A program made the position numbers and the translations under genes. 64,000 nucleotides of DNA from Anisakis pegreffii (Eukaryota > Nematoda > Chromadorea > Rhabditida > Anisakidae): positions 62,001 to 126,000 of the forward strand of contig JAPYMA010000415.1 of NCBI GenBank assembly GCA_035041965.1, given 5' to 3'. The notes under the pieces were generated by a model. It saw only the letters and a list, made by a program, of their open reading frames with translations. It was not told the DNA's origin and ran no database searches. Shown here piece by piece: positions 26,301-41,002 of this stretch; the stretch's first letter is position 1; each line of letters starts with the position of its first letter.

Positions 26301-29300
26301 TAACTATTCTAATCTCGCCTCTCAACGTCTTGTTTTCTAGCAAATCAACTGATGAGTATTTCGGTGGCTTTGTGTTGGTTAGCGTGTGCGTGCTTTCACA
26401 TTTGTGGTATTAATTCGAAATGAGTGTCGATTCACAAGAAAGTGTTTGGAGTGTTTATTCATTCATTCGTGCATTCAATTCAATTCCGATGTTGTTCCTT
26501 TCAAAAACGGCTCGGATCGTTGCTTAGTTTTACATGAGAATTGGTTTTTTCTGGAGTGATTGCTTAAACAACATTATAAACGCTCGTTTCGCATGCATTT
26601 TCAATGAGCAGCCGATGCCACCACACGAAATGCTTCGATTCTTCTTTCATCACTCCTCAAATTCCACAACTCTTATGTAATATTGCTAGCTCAACTTCAC
26701 AACAAAATGCAGCAATTGAGAGTGTCACTTAAGTTTGAAACTAATGAGTTTTGCTGTTAGTGGTTTGGAAACTTATTCTGCCTCTCCACGTCAACACTTT
26801 TGAATCGTTAGCGTGATTTGTCGTGAAATTACTCGAATTTCTCAACCAAAAAGAAATATTTCAGTGAATTACGAATCGAGCAGATCATTTCTTGTATATT
26901 TGTGATCTGAATGGAGAGTATTTCTCCTTTCAAGTCAAACTAAATTCTAGAGGAAATGTTCACACAAATGTGAATATGAATGAGCATTTGCAGTTTTCTT
27001 TTTGCATTCTGTCCAGGCACAAAAGCTCCTGGATTGGTTTGCATAAAGGATAAGCTTTATGCATAGATCTCATTAAGAAATGAACATATTTTTTGCAATG
27101 TGAATTTGACAGACGTCACTAAGAAAATAACGAATTTCATTGTGTCCGTGTTCTGGTTGTTTTGACGCGTAGCTCTGCGAATAATTTACAGCAATGATGT
27201 CCAATGTCTGAACTGATTGAATCACTGAATTCGCAGGAAAAGGCTAGCAGCTTTACAAGTTAATATACTTTGATTTCAAATATCCCTTGCATTCTGTTCC
27301 AAATGCTTTCGAAAGCATCTTTTTTTTTTCACTAATTGTAAGCTTTTTTTGCCATTTCCTTGGGTTCACACTCTCAAGACGTTGGCAATCTCATGTTAAT
27401 CTACCAATAGAGCAAAAATTTTGGTTGTTTTCATTATTGTTATCATTCAACTGGACACTGAATTGGCTTATCTTTTTCATCGCTAACAGCTGCGCATGTA
27501 ACTAGAGGCAATTCTCCACGATCATGGTCATATTTTTCACGCTCTGATTCATCGTGAAATGTCGTTGTCTAGACTCGCTGAATAATTCATTAACAAGTCA
27601 TCTGATTAATAACCGATTGTCAATTGAGCGTTAATAATTCTTGATTAACTTATTCATTCATCTATAATATTACGTTTTTGCGTTATCAAATAGACAAGTG
27701 ACGTCTATATGCGAGTTTAATTAGCTCAGCTTCACTTCGCATCCACCGAAATTTAAAAATGTCGTTCCGTCCAAAACAAACTGATCGTAGAGCATTGCGC
27801 AATTTGTCATAGGGCATTCGTAGTGCATTTTCCTGTGCACATGAACTTATCAGTAGTTCCTAGGATCCATCATCAGGAATTCGCGATCAGTTTGCTCGAT
27901 ATCAATAATCCTAGAATAGTCCGATCATGAGAGATAATACTATCATGTTCATTCTTCCTACTTTCATAGCTTCAATCTCAACCTATTGTTTATGAAATGT
28001 GAAATCATTATTTCCAAAATTCGGATATTTCGAAAAAGTACAAAAGTACTTTTTTTTTCAGATTAGACAAGCCGTCTTTCCGCTTTGAATGTTTACGCGA
28101 TTGAAGCCATGGATTTTGATTTATTTATTTGTTGGTTCGAAAAAATTCAACCAAAAGAAAACGAACGGCAACGTGGCTATATCATTTATAACAATAATTC
28201 GAATCAGATGAAATAGCTTACAATTACGACAAATTGAGTAAGTATTAAGTAATTGAGTAAGGAATCAATGTAAGGAAAGGCTTTAGTGAAATAAAACAAT
28301 CAAAAGACGTTATCGCCTCCTAAATTCTTGCAAACTTATGTGTTTATCCACTGCTGTCATACCACCGAAATGCACCAACCAATTGCTTGGAATTTTTATC
28401 ACAAATTGACGGATCTCTTGGGATTTTGCTCACATAATTCATCACTTTGGACAGCAATTTTCTTGCTAATTACTGCCTATATTATATTCAATCGTTCCTA
28501 TCAAGAAGTATTGCAAAGTATTGCATTTTGAAACTTTTTTTTACGATTAGAATGATTTGCAGTAGCTGAAATTCATGGAACTCGCAGAATGAGGTTGGTT
28601 CTCTGTTGCAGCAAAATGAAATTATTTTACTTTCCGATTACTTCTTCATCTTGAAAAGAACTCGATATGTTGCTTGTTATGGTGTAATATAATTGGAATT
28701 GTTGTTGTGAGCAATTGGTGACTGGATAAACGGTGCGAATGCAAAAAAAACGGGATAAAGTATCGATGCGAATGAGACTTGAACATGTGCGCATTTCAAA
28801 TTAGCAACGAATAAATTGTTTAGTCGCGATAAAATTGCGGTCGGCCAAAGGACAATGCATGGATGCACTTAACATCTAACATTAACACGTTTTTACATTC
28901 ATCGGATATTTTTCAGCAAATTATAGTGTGTGTCTACTCACTAGTTCTGTGTGTATCACGCGACCCTAATTGCACTGTTAACATGTTTTACTGATTGAAT
29001 GTTAAGTGCATGGCAGTAGAGAAGGGCCAAGAAAAATGCACTGACTATGAGTAATGCTTTCCTTGTTTCTAGGAAACGTCCATCCGGAAATGTCAGCAGA
29101 GTCAGCCCGGCAAAATACTGACGGAAAGCACTGGCAGTCAGCAACAAATTGAAGTGAAGAACGCAGTGTGTCCGTCAGTCCTGAGCGGTGTTTGCTCCAC
29201 ATTCTCCATACATTGCTCACCATCCAATGTACTCTCGTTCGGTTCACTCTGAACAATCACTGAAAGCATTCATGTTCTCCCTATCAAGCTTACAAATTTC

Positions 29301-31321
29301 TTCTTCTGTAGCTCTTTGAGATAATCATTGGCTAATTGCTGACATCCGAAGAGCTTATCAAACCGTTAATGAAGCCAATTAGTTCGAATGACAGTTGCGA
29401 TCGTCGATGCACTCTGCTTTATCTTCGAATAGAGTGCATTCTTTTCATTGCTGCCTGCCAGCCAACGATTTTCGCGCTGATATTTCATCGCTTGATCTAT
29501 CGAATATTTTGAAATGATCATCAGTTAAAGCTTATTGCAGGTTCTGTAAAGCCGATTAAATTGAAAAATGAACAGCATTATATGATCTGGATCAAGGTGC
29601 TTGCAAGCTTTATTTTTACGAGTTGGCATTTCCTTTGATGATCGACATCAACTAATCATCACCACCGAATACTGAATCTAATGTTCACGAACAACAGATT
29701 CTCATTATATTGCTCGGCAATACATCAACAGATGCTCGCTCGAATAATATTCATGGTGTCATCAAAATGATTGCTTGAATTATTCACATCATAAAGTGCA
29801 CCACTCATCATCTACCTGAATCCTATCATTATTAAATTTCGATCTTCAAAATCGCTATCAATTCATCACATCCATTTAAATTCTCATTATTACACCTAAT
29901 TTCTCATCAAAAAAGCATTCTTTGCACAATGCCGTTTTCATTTTTCTCAGCCACAAGCAGAGTTCGATTTATAACACCAATAAAGATATTCAAAAACATC
30001 GTATTCATTTCTGGTTAAAACTATCATTTTCACCACCACATTAACAATTCATGTAATAAGCTGCTCGCCCGTCTGTAAATGTTTCCTCCTATAAATCCAG
30101 TCAGCTCACGCAAGCGAATCAGTCCAAAATCGTTCACATAAGATAATTTGTTTTCATCAGACATACCCAACAAAATGCCAACTAAGCTAAATTTTTGTTC
30201 GTTTCTGCTGCAGCATTCACCGTTGCATTCACCACCATTCACCGTACACTTGAAATTCTAACGGTAGTTTATTATCAGAGACAATGCGATGCGTACAGTA
30301 AAGAAAATGCATTCTTGCAAAAGAACTGCGCTCAAGTGCGATCTGCGCTCATTGCTCACAAACCCATTATTTGACTACTGTTACACGCTACTGTTGCTAT
30401 CATTTTCACATCGGTTAGCGTAACTGAAAGTGAACTGAAAATTATAATAACTGGTGAAACTTTATTACTTTGTCTGAATGAAAAATTTTAGCGACATTCC
30501 GACGAGAGAACTTTCCTAGAAATTGAAATGTTTTCGACGATGACATCAAAATGAGAAATTCTCTGAAATTCATCATAAATTCTTTTCCCATGACTACAAA
30601 ATGCGCTCTTGATGAATTGGCCGAGGAGAGCAATAATGAATTCACGACTTTTCACTTGGACGATATTTCCTTATCGTTTCATGTAGATCGCGCACTATCC
30701 ATTAATACATTTAATGACTAAACAATAAACTTTTTGCTTGCGTATTTCTGGATTTTTATTCTCGAATGCAATGAAATTTTTCATTAACAATCAACATATG
30801 TTGAGGAAAAATCTGTAAAACGAATTCTAAATAATTAAATTTTACGCCAGCGTACTCACTCGACAATATATCCGCATTCAGACGAACGCTAGCTCTAGAG
30901 AAATATGTAATTCATTAATAGCTAACAGCTAGTTGTCGTGCTTATCGTTTCATCATTCAGTTGATTCTTACCGCATGGCTCACGGCATGTCTCAGCGTTT
31001 AGAATTTACTCGAAATTCGTTCTGTTTTCGATTGTTCGCAACTGTTTCAAAGTAAATTGCAAGTATTCTCCAGGTGAAGTTAATGAGATAAACGAACTTG
31101 ATTGAGTTGTTATGGTCACATTCAGGTTTCCAGCTGCAATCGTTAACCAAATCGTTTGAATATTTCCTCAATACTAATAGTAAGTACAACTTTTATAATT
31201 GAAAACACCAATTAATCCAATCATTTAAGACTATTTGTGACAAACATATTGAGATATGCTTTCTTTGGCAGTCTCATTCCGTCATCCCGAATGAAATCGC
31301 TTGCCATTTAATCATTAATCC

Positions 31322-31361
31322 AATAATTGCCACCTGCATAAATTCACAGGTGATAATTATT
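31322..31361. repeat. Short inverted repeat (hairpin)
   Basis: Left arm 31322-31336 and right arm 31347-31361 pair at 13 of 15 positions around a 10-base loop; the GC core is CACCTG/CAGGTG. No T-run follows. Function unknown. Confidence 0.6.
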
Positions 31362-34300
31362 AAGCCAAGGATTATCAACTATACTCTTACTGTGAAAGGA
31401 GGCAAATTAATGTGTTGATGATATTACCGTTATTTTATCAGGCTTATTTTCGTAGATTGTCATCAGAGATATTCTGATTATTCATTTTCTTGTCGAAGAA
31501 TTCCTTATTTGTCATGGAATCGCGATGCGGATTGATGTCACGAGAGAGCGCAATGATTAAAGTGGCTACATCGAGTTTGTTGGATGATTAATAGCCTGTC
31601 ATGATAGGATTGACATGCTCTTTGTGACAGACATCACCTCGATTTTCTTCATTCAGCAGTCTATCAACGGCAGCTGTCTTCATGCTGCTTCCTTATGTCA
31701 CTTCATCGGACACGCAAGCATATTCTCAGTTTCCGGGACTGTCTTAAGTTCTATGCGAGACAGAGGGCGAACGACGAGAGAGGTAGATAGTATGCATCGA
31801 GTTTGTAACGATTTGCACTGTGACAATTCACATCGTTTCTTTTGCTCATTATTTCTTTGTAGTTGAGTGATCCATGAGTAGTGAGTAATGCATAACATTT
31901 CATGGTGTATATTCATGAAAATGACTTTGCATGTGCACGAAATCCTATCATATTTTTGCATGCTTACCTCATTCAATTTCATTTTTCTTGGATCACTTCA
32001 TAAAATGTTAATCTTGCAGCACTCGTCAGTGCGGATTAAGTACAAAATCTTGTTCGTTACCAATAAACAGCACATGTCTTGTCAATATTCATAAAGCTAA
32101 TGGAATGCTGATGAACGTTCCAGAGTTCATTCTTCCGAGAAGTGCATCATTCAATAAGCGCAAGAACACTGACGAATCGGGATTAATGTTTTTAATTTAG
32201 AGACTGGAATTCGAGTAAAAATTTCTTTCACAATGAAATACGTGAATGAGAAGTACATTCGTTATGGCCAAACTATTGCTTAAAAAAAGCTGAATCGTTC
32301 TAGAGTATTGTGACCTTTTCGTGTGCACCTTATGAATAAATCATACTTTTGTTCACGTTTTATTGCCATTGTAAAACTTCGAATATTTTTTTTTGCATTC
32401 TATTCCTATCAATCAACTTATGAATATTGGAACAATTCATCGCATAATGTGTATGTTGTTCATGCGATTGTTAACCAGAAATGAATAGGAATTTAGTTAG
32501 AAATCACATTTGCGTTTGAGTTATTCAATAATTCACGATCTTTTTTTTATTTTGCATAAAATGAAATTTCCCTCTGACACGTATCTTTTTGTGTTGACGA
32601 AGGAATAACACATCAACATAACACTCTGATTCAATGCACTACTTCATTAAGAGACTGAGTCGTGCGTAATCTTTAATTTAGAACAGAATGTCCTCATTTC
32701 ACTAATGCTCTTGGCATTCGGCGTTGGAACGCCGCAGGTGCGTTCGTAGTTCAGCCATAAGGTTTTTGACGAGTTTTGAGCTTAATTGTTTGTGTTGCAA
32801 TGAATTTTCGGAATTTTAGAAGCGAAATGACTGACGATGCTACAATAATTCGACGGCATTAATAACGAAATGACATTCATTAATCTCTTTGAAGCTCTGG
32901 AGAAAACACAAAAATTGTTGCTCATTATTACCCATTGAAACCGGCAGATCATCGTTCATTCCTCGCATAAATGGTCGAATAAGGTGTGGGTGTGCGAAGT
33001 TCATGTTGGTCTTCGAGCATTTATTGAATTGTGCACTTTCTGATAGAATTTCAGACTAGATACACAGATTTGTTCAATGATCTTAAGTTTGTCGAATTTA
33101 TCAAGTAGAAAATTCCGTTCCTAAGCCCGCAACCAACACCTATTGCATGTGCAACATTCGACCATTCGAGAATTATTCGACTTTTTCGGGCGAAAATTGT
33201 CTTGCAAAGAGGCCAAATCAGTAAAACGTTGACAGAATCAATATTTCGTGCAAAATTTTCCGAAATTTCTCTACAGAAACACTCGCGTTGAGCACTTGCT
33301 GTAGTCATTGAGTTGATTTTATTCAGTGCAACAACATATTCAATGCAGCAGCGTTAGCAAGATGTATTGCAATAATGAACGAGCGTTTGCTGATTGTTTT
33401 TCATTTGAAAACAGTGCGAATTGCATGAATAGCAGAATTCATTTTCATTTTCATTGAAACCATTTTGTTAAAATTATTGCATTCAAGAGACACGATTAAT
33501 TCATTCGTTTGCCATTACACACAAACCTTATGCCACAAAGGCATTGGTTCTTGCATGAAATTGCTTTGTAGATCATCGATCGATCAAATTTCGAATGAAA
33601 TTGCTGCGGGAAATACTACCGTATGTTTGATGATTGATACCATTCTGTGAATTGCTGCTGTTTTCTGAACGGCTAACATTGAGCAAATTTTTTGCGTCGC
33701 AAAAATTCTCATCAAAAGTTTTTTTGGCTATTGTGATATGACATTTTACCTATTCATGGAATACTTTTTCAATTGACTTCGAATGGTTTCTACTTTCTTT
33801 TTGTTTACATTCCACGATTATTGCGTCTTGCTTACAATTAATATAAACAAATGAAACTTCCATCCGTCATGGCTGTTCTTAGAACATTATCATAAATTAT
33901 TTGTTGCATGATTATTACTTCACGAATCGTTCTTTGCCGATGTTGGTTTTCACAATTGCTTCCATCATTTTTGATTGGATAAACAAAATATATTGCAGTT
34001 TGACAGTATAACCTGCCTGCCGTTCTTTTAAATTATCATCAATTATTATCAGATGAGCAAATGAAACTTCAAGTTATCATCAAATTATGATCACAATTGA
34101 TGCTGGTAATTTGAACTGGTCAAACTTGGATAGTCTGCTTCTATTTCATGAAATATTCTGCCCATGTCATCGTTGCATATGACACGGTCGCTGTCATCAT
34201 CCTAAAGATTTACGATAACGACCACTGCTATCAATGAGTTCAGGGATCAACTCCCCTTCCCAACTGATCAAAGCGTACCAGTCGCCACACTGACAACCCT

Positions 34301-35608
34301 CATATTACTGCTGGACCATGAGTGTTCTGATCAGCTAGTGGCTGGAAATTTGAAACTTTCAACGGTGAGCTTATGCATCTCATATCTTCTTATCGGATCT
34401 CTGTTCAAATGAACACATAAATATATCAGAAATAATTTAAAACAATTTAACATCATTGCTTTATGCAATGTCAAGGACATTATCGTTTTTCTTGCAACAG
34501 CTGGTTTTTAAACTGATTCAATATTGTTCTTCTCGCAACTCGTCAAGTTTTTATGCATTATTCTACGCGTTCGTACTATCAGATCTGCTAATTGAATTTG
34601 GAATGAATTCGTTATTGTAATCACAAATATGCCGATATATTGCCAATTGACAGATGTAATTAATGCCAAGCAAAAATTACTACACTCCAAATGATAGCAC
34701 GCCCAATACATGAGAATGAATGCGTATTTACTCCATATTTCACTCGTCTGTCTCGTCATCTTGCTATGTCTTTCGCTGAGTTTGTGTGGATGCACGCGAT
34801 TTCGGATATTATTGGATTACTGATGAGGTCTGACTTTGGTGGATCTAATTTAGAGTTCATCCTCTGTCTCATTCTCACGAATCTCATTTTGTTTCCGTCA
34901 CCTCGGTGTCACATTTACTTTTCGACACTGAAGGTGAGCAATTTTCAGCAAATCATATTTGCAAACATCTCATCGCTTATTGTAGTATACTGTAATTTGT
35001 AGTGATGTATCCGTCCCCACTTTTGACATTTTGTTCTACTCTGATCTATTCCACCTTTCAGTTGATCTGTTCCGTTCTGTTCTTAGAAATGCTCTGTACT
35101 ATTCCTTGGAATAAAACAGAAATAGAACAGTTTTACTGCAATAGAAACACAACTAACTGTGATGCATATCTCATTATTTAATTGCTTGCTGAGAGTTTTA
35201 CGTTTGACTCAAATCCCATGGGTAATGCGATGACATTGCTCATCATGTGTAGTTACATCAATAGGACTGAGTGAGATAAGTTTCGAATATGGGCGAAACA
35301 CTGTGTTATCGTATAACGGTAATAGATTTTTTCGTCATTCACTCTTGTATTCCAACAACCCACCAGTTCACGCAACAACTATGGCTTATCGCATAAGCTC
35401 ACCACTTAATCGGATACTTCGTTGATTCAGATCGTTTGTTAGTTCGTCACAATCCATTCATCCGTTCATCTATGTCCCTCGAGAAATCATTTTCCACGTA
35501 ATTTAGTTCCATTGAATCTCTTCATTCGTCGAAAATTGCGTTGATTGTTCTGGGGAATGGGTGTTGCTGAACGAAGTTCGTTCATAACACCGACGTTAAT
35601 TAAAAAAT

Positions 35609-35818
35609 GTCACAAATTAAGCAACTCCTCTTAGTCCCTTCACGAAATCGAACAAAATTTCATTTTCCAGGCACAACAATAGCAATAAATGAGCTTGAAT
35701 GCTGCTGTACCTATGGTCACAAATTAAGCAATTCTTCTCTGTTCCTTTATAAATTCAAGCAAAGTATCATTTTCTAGACAGAACAATAGCAATAAATGAG
35801 CTTATATGCTCTACCTAT
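35609..35818. repeat. Tandem duplication, two diverged copies of about 107 bp
   Basis: Copy 1 starts at 35609 and copy 2 at 35716. Both begin GTCACAAATTAAGCAA and share ACAATAGCAATAAATGAGCTT, ending near CTACCTAT. They differ by scattered substitutions and small indels, so the duplication is old. No open frame runs through both. Confidence 0.85.
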
Positions 35819-37326
35819 TCATGTGTATCCATGCATATCTTGAGACCACTATGAACAACTGAATTCATTATGGTATTGCATATGCCCTGTCATGCACGCT
35901 GATGTTTGGTGAGCGAAGTTTGGTCGGAAAAATTGCGATGAATTTCGGTTGGAATTCCGAACTTTGAAATTTTGAGAAGTCAATTCTGATCGAACTGAAT
36001 TTTCGTTCGGATGCCATCAATATATTCATTTATTGTTGAATGAATCCATCCACTCACTGTCCATCACCTCAAGAAATGCTCGCTCTGCAAAATTCTCACT
36101 ACAATTATTGATATCACCATTATTTTCTCATCGGTACTCTGAGAACTGCACCCCCTTCATTTTTCCCTATTTTCAAATCTCTCTAACAGCCACATCGAAA
36201 TTCATCAAGAATTTCGGAGCGCCGTGGAATCGAACGTGTGCTCTCTGAATTGATCGCATCCTCAGCATCAAACATAATCGAAGTATACCAGCGGCCCATT
36301 AGACAATCATTTCAAATCTATTTACGAACTCCCTTCTCTCCATTCGCATCATCTATTTATGTCGGCTTTTCGCATTAGCCGCGACACTTACGATTGGTGG
36401 TGATGTGTTTTTTTTGCGATGAAAAAAACTAATATTATAATTGCTAAACAAATTGGCCATAACTGAATATGCCCTAGACTCTATGGTCCCTTCCAAAGTC
36501 AACTATTTCGTAAGTGGACAATCAACGACAGTTGATAATTGCTCATTGGTGTTCATTGCCCATTCGAGCGCATTTTATGAATTATTAAACAATCGATGAA
36601 TGAATAAATTTCAGTCGATTTTGTATCTTCTGTTCACAAGTCAAATCTTCAGTAGTTTCGATTAGTTTAATTGAAGTTTTAGCAGTTTGCTTCGCATGCA
36701 TGTGTTAATCATCAGACTGTGTCATGAACATGCACGATGCAAGAACAGTTACACTTCAGATTTATACCTGCAATCAAGTTGCTCTCAGTCTTCATGTTAG
36801 TAACAACACGTAATCGTTCTTTCAATGCAGGATTACAGAAAATTACTTGACATCTTAGTGTTAACCGGATTAAATGTTAGGAGAACTTTACAGAATTATT
36901 AAAATGCTTCTAACATTCTAAAATTTCCATTAAATTATGTTTAAAAGCAAAGAATTAATCGATCTAGATGGATTTGATGTAAATATCATTATGGCAGTGT
37001 GTATGTGTGTGAATAAACTGAAATCCTGTATTACATCATCGAAGAACGTTACATTACAGAATTCAACAAATATTACGCAATTATTGAATGAAAATTGAAT
37101 TGAGAATTCTTTCAGTAGCGAATAAAAAGATCGGAACTTTATAAGAACCTTTCCGTGTAATGATTATTCATTCAGTTGCTAAGGTAAATCGCTTTCATTT
37201 CACCGTTTCAATTGCACTGTGCCATTGAAATCGATCACATGTTCTCAGATTGTTGACCAGATTTCATTGTTTGTTCATTTTGTCACACATTAAATAGATG
37301 TAACAGCACTGAATCACTACCTGCTC

Positions 37327-37375
37327 TTTTATATATCCTTTTTATATATCCTTTTATATATCCTTATATCCTTTT
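37327..37375. repeat. TTTATATATCC minisatellite
   Basis: Four imperfect units of roughly 10-13 bp (TTTATATATCCT, the last shortened to TTATATCC). Confidence 0.8.
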
Positions 37376-37802
37376 CCTACGGCTATTATGAGTACAACAA
37401 TCGGGTAATACTACTCCTTACCTAGCAAATGATGACTGATATCACCAACTATTCAGCGATGGATCTATACTTTGGAGGCTCTGTAAATTGTACGTTTGAT
37501 ATGTTTATGCATTTGAAAACTCGATTCTTCTTGCTTCTTGAAACTCAAATTGAGTCATTTCTCAACAAAAAAAATTCACAATAGTTTATTGGATTTCGCT
37601 GATGGTTTACTTCAGTACTTTCTAGCGTATACTGTGGGACTTTATCGTTCATCACGATTCATTGTTGTCCATTGTAGATTAATATCGTATTAAATCTTAT
37701 TCCTTATAACGAACAGCAGCACCGAACAAGATAATGCTTATTCGAAGAGCGAGAATAATTCAGTTTTCAAAGTGAGTAGAGTCAAATTCCTTCGAAGTGC
37801 TC

Positions 37803-38330
37803 ATACGGTGGTACTGTATGATCCTATGTCTCTTTCTTTTTGCTTCTTCTCAAGTGACGATTGTCCATTTTTCTCATTCGGAAATCAGTATGTTTGTTCA
37901 ACCAGTCTTTGTGAACATTCATATTTGTTCCCATAATGAACTGCGAATTCCGCGTATAAACCACCAGCCAACAATTATTTCCGATCGCAGTGTCAACGTA
38001 CCATTGGACTTCTGAGAAGTTGAAAAACTTATTGAATACTTGTAATATATAAATGAATAAAGGACTGAATGAGCAATTCTATTCGAACGGATCTAACGTG
38101 ACATACAAATTATTTATGTCCTTTATGCACATACTTTGATTTACACCTCCTCACGAAGTACTGTATGATCCTATAAGGAACTTTTTCTCACTTTGTGTTT
38201 TCTGCTCATACGATACTTCTCCAGTTGTGTTCAGCTCACAATCAGCATGCTTGTCCAACTTAGATCCTTCTGAACGTCCATATCCATTCTTTTAATCATA
38301 AAACGAAGCGAACTGAAAATGTCGCCTACA
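37803..38330. repeat. Diverged direct duplicate pair
   Basis: Segments starting at about 37809 and 38158 share GTACTGTATGATCCTAT and then align for about 150 bp with many substitutions: a TTTTTGCTTCTTCTC-like part, then CAGTATGTTTGTTCAACCAG against CAGCATGCTTGTCCAACTTAG, then GAACTG. The offset is about 350 bp. The first copy has a 72-codon open frame that the second does not conserve, so it is probably non-coding. Confidence 0.65.
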
Positions 38331-38919
38331 AACTAGTCAGTGATCTAATGTGATCATATTGTCAAAATACAAGAATGCTTTTATCAGTTAGAGGATTGAG
38401 TTCGCTTGAACGATATGAATATGAACACATAGGAGACTTATTGGCTTGATTAAATGTACCAAGTTCATTGATTCAATTCTGAAATTAGGCTGCAACCAAC
38501 GATTGGAGACACAAACACTTTATTACGCATCATCGTTCAACAGATAAGCGCACAAATGAATTCCTCTTCGTAGCATATGCACATTTTTTCAATTGCTTTT
38601 TATTAGATGAGTCCACGCATGTATTTATCTGATCGAAATGAGCTGGCTATTAGAAATGCACTGAATGTTTCATCTTCGAATAAACAAACGCGCATTATTT
38701 GCAGGAACACATTGTTACATTCAGTACGCATGGATTTGTTTTCATAACAAGGCAATTAACTCGCAAAAAGAATTACTTTCATAGCGAATTTCGCATATCC
38801 TGCCATAACATCTGCATATAATAGATCAATCACCGTTAAAGACTAATAACAATCTGAAAATACCGCAAGTTCTGTTATGTTGCGCTATTAAACGCTCATT
38901 TTGAATGCAATTTATTCTT

Positions 38920-39070
38920 TTAAGACTTGAATAATCCTCTCACCAGCTTCCTCTTGAAGCTGTCGTAGTGCTTTTGATCGTTCATTCGACACTGAATCAT
39001 CAACTCGTTTTCTCGATTATTTCTGTAGAAATCTTCGAGTTTAGTCAATGAACCCGGGAGGTATCGAATT
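38920..39070 (-). CDS. Candidate terminal exon of an unrecognised minus-strand gene
   Basis: On the minus strand a 49-codon frame ends in TAA at 38920-38922. It reads LEDFYRNNRENELMIQC, then KHYDSFKRKLVRGLFKS: balanced charged and hydrophobic residues, unlike the low-complexity chance frames nearby. A possible acceptor (ACTAG) puts the exon start at 39070 in phase 2. Further upstream a minus frame at 39246-39436 (Gln-rich, SQQQSTYQNIDQ) could splice to it from a GTACGG donor at 39245-39244 with the right phase. The acceptor lacks a good pyrimidine tract. No family recognised; it may belong with the minus-strand exons at 47.5-47.8 kb. Confidence 0.3.
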
Positions 39071-39384
39071 CTAGTCACATTCTTGAGTTCATTTCACTGA
39101 AATATACCTTGTTACGATTGGCAAATGCTAATTTATTTCTTCATTTTCAAACTCACTTGCCTACACATCACTGCTTTTAATGCCTCCGTTCAGGACTATC
39201 GCTGTTTCCAGTTTTATGGTTTCCCAGTCTTAAATTTTTCCGTACTGATCAATATTCTGATAAGTACTCTGCTGCTGAGATCTGCCAATCATTGGTAAAG
39301 GAATTGGGAATCTAAATGTAATGAGTTGATTGAGATGGATGGTCTGACAGCGTTTTAAAAATGCCACAAAAAAATGATCCGTAT

Positions 39385-39460
39385 AACTTTCACCAATACT
39401 TCTACTTTCACCAACGTTCACCAGTACTTTCATCAATACTTCAGCAATACTTCCAGCAGT
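39385..39460. repeat. Imperfect CACCAATACTTC-type short tandem array
   Basis: A run of related 12-18-base units (TTTCACCAATACTTC, TTTCACCAACGTTCACC, TTTCATCAATACTTC, AGCAATACTTCC). Degenerate and short; no array structure beyond this. Confidence 0.6.
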
Positions 39461-41002
39461 TGAGCGGTAAATTCAGATTGAAATAAAGCGACTCTATCAA
39501 ATAAATTGACAAATTTAATGACACTGTGTTTTAATGTCTTTTTAGCGCTATCATATATGTTTTGAGTGTGTTGCGAGCTTAGAACTCGAATGAAACTTTC
39601 TGAAAAAAAACTGATGAAATTGAATATGTTGTGGAGTACGGATGAAAGAATGTTTTTGCCATGGACTGACTCATTTTTCGTGCTGATTGTTACTTTTTCG
39701 GATCATCAACTGTCTGTGATTTACCGAATGTGATCGGTGACATTTTGATCGCAGACGTTCAGTGTAATGTACATTTCTGAGTTCAAGAATTAACCTTGTC
39801 AAAAATTTTTTTTGCAGCGCAAATTTTGTGAACCACTGAAAAATTGAGCAGTTTAAATAACAATTGCATTAGATGTTGAAAATGAATGTAAAAGGTTTTT
39901 TTGGAACACAATTCACGAGTTTGTTTTGTAAGAGTTGATGTAGTTGAAATGAAAGCAACGAATGCATTTGTTTATCTTTTAAGTGGTTCATCAGAGAGAT
40001 GTGAAGAAGGATGTTCTGAATTAGAACAATAAATCAGAGGAAATAATCGACAACGTTTGCCGCCAGATCATCCATCTGAAAACTGATTGATTTGGGTGCA
40101 AAAATATCGCGATTTCACTATCATTAATCACGTTCGAGAACCACTTCTGAAGTACAACATCGCTGATAAGTTCTTCTAGTCGATTTCTAAATATAACTTT
40201 AAATCTCAGCTTATCTTACAATTTCAATTAAAAGTACTTACGCGTATGCATAAATCTAGCCGACAATTCATTCAGTTCTTAATTCCTTCACTTTATCTGC
40301 CCAGTTTGCTCAGAACTCCTCGGAAGTCCACCATTTTTCGAACACCTTTCAATTTTCAACTTTTCACAATATTTTTCAAGTCTTAATTTATGGCTGAAAA
40401 GTATTTCAATGCACAGCAATAATATTTTCATGCCTATTTTACGATTAATAGCAGTGAATAGTCGAATATCTAATTCCATCTTATGTGATATGCTTACTGA
40501 ATTCCTCAACGTTGCTGAATGACACTCAACGTGTGATCATCATTGGTCTCATGTGATGAAATGCTCGAATGAAATAAATGGGGTCGAATTAGAAAGAAGA
40601 AAATTGCTGAAACAATTGAAAACTAAATTTATGGGTGATTTCACAAATTTATGTCGAATTTCATTTATTTATTGGATCTTTTTTTTGTGCCAAATCATAT
40701 GTTTCTTGTACTGCTAGGACGTCCTTTTAGGTGTTAAGGTATTCGGAGGAATTAAAAATTCGGCATATCAAAAGTGCAGTCTGTGTTCATTGGACAAATA
40801 AATATTCATGAATACGATGATGTTGAATGGATGTTGATGGAATGATGAAAAAAGATTAGCATTAATGAGTATGTTCAAGATGAGTTGGTGACAAATTCAT
40901 TATAAGTGGACAGGTTCGGTGCACTTTCCCTTATGGACGGATGAAATATTCGCGAATATTTCTATGAATCATTCATCCAAAAATATTTCATTTACTGAAT
41001 GT

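Larger units (their letters stand above)
22251..38919. other. 16.7-kb tract with no gene found
   Basis: No open frame here exceeds about 105 codons, none matches a family, and I could not link exon-like pieces by phase. It holds homopolymer runs, a short inverted repeat, a 107-bp tandem duplication and a diverged duplicate pair (listed separately). It could be intergenic, or an intron of a gene whose coding exons I missed. Confidence 0.55.

Noticed and set aside
28956..29256. Two overlapping minus frames of 63 and 84 codons
   Set aside because: Neither shows a motif or matching splice sites, and two frames open together suggest only locally low stop density.
36215..36240. GGAATCGAACGTG, resembling a reversed tRNA T-loop box
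   Set aside because: No acceptor, D-arm or anticodon-arm pairing can be built around it.
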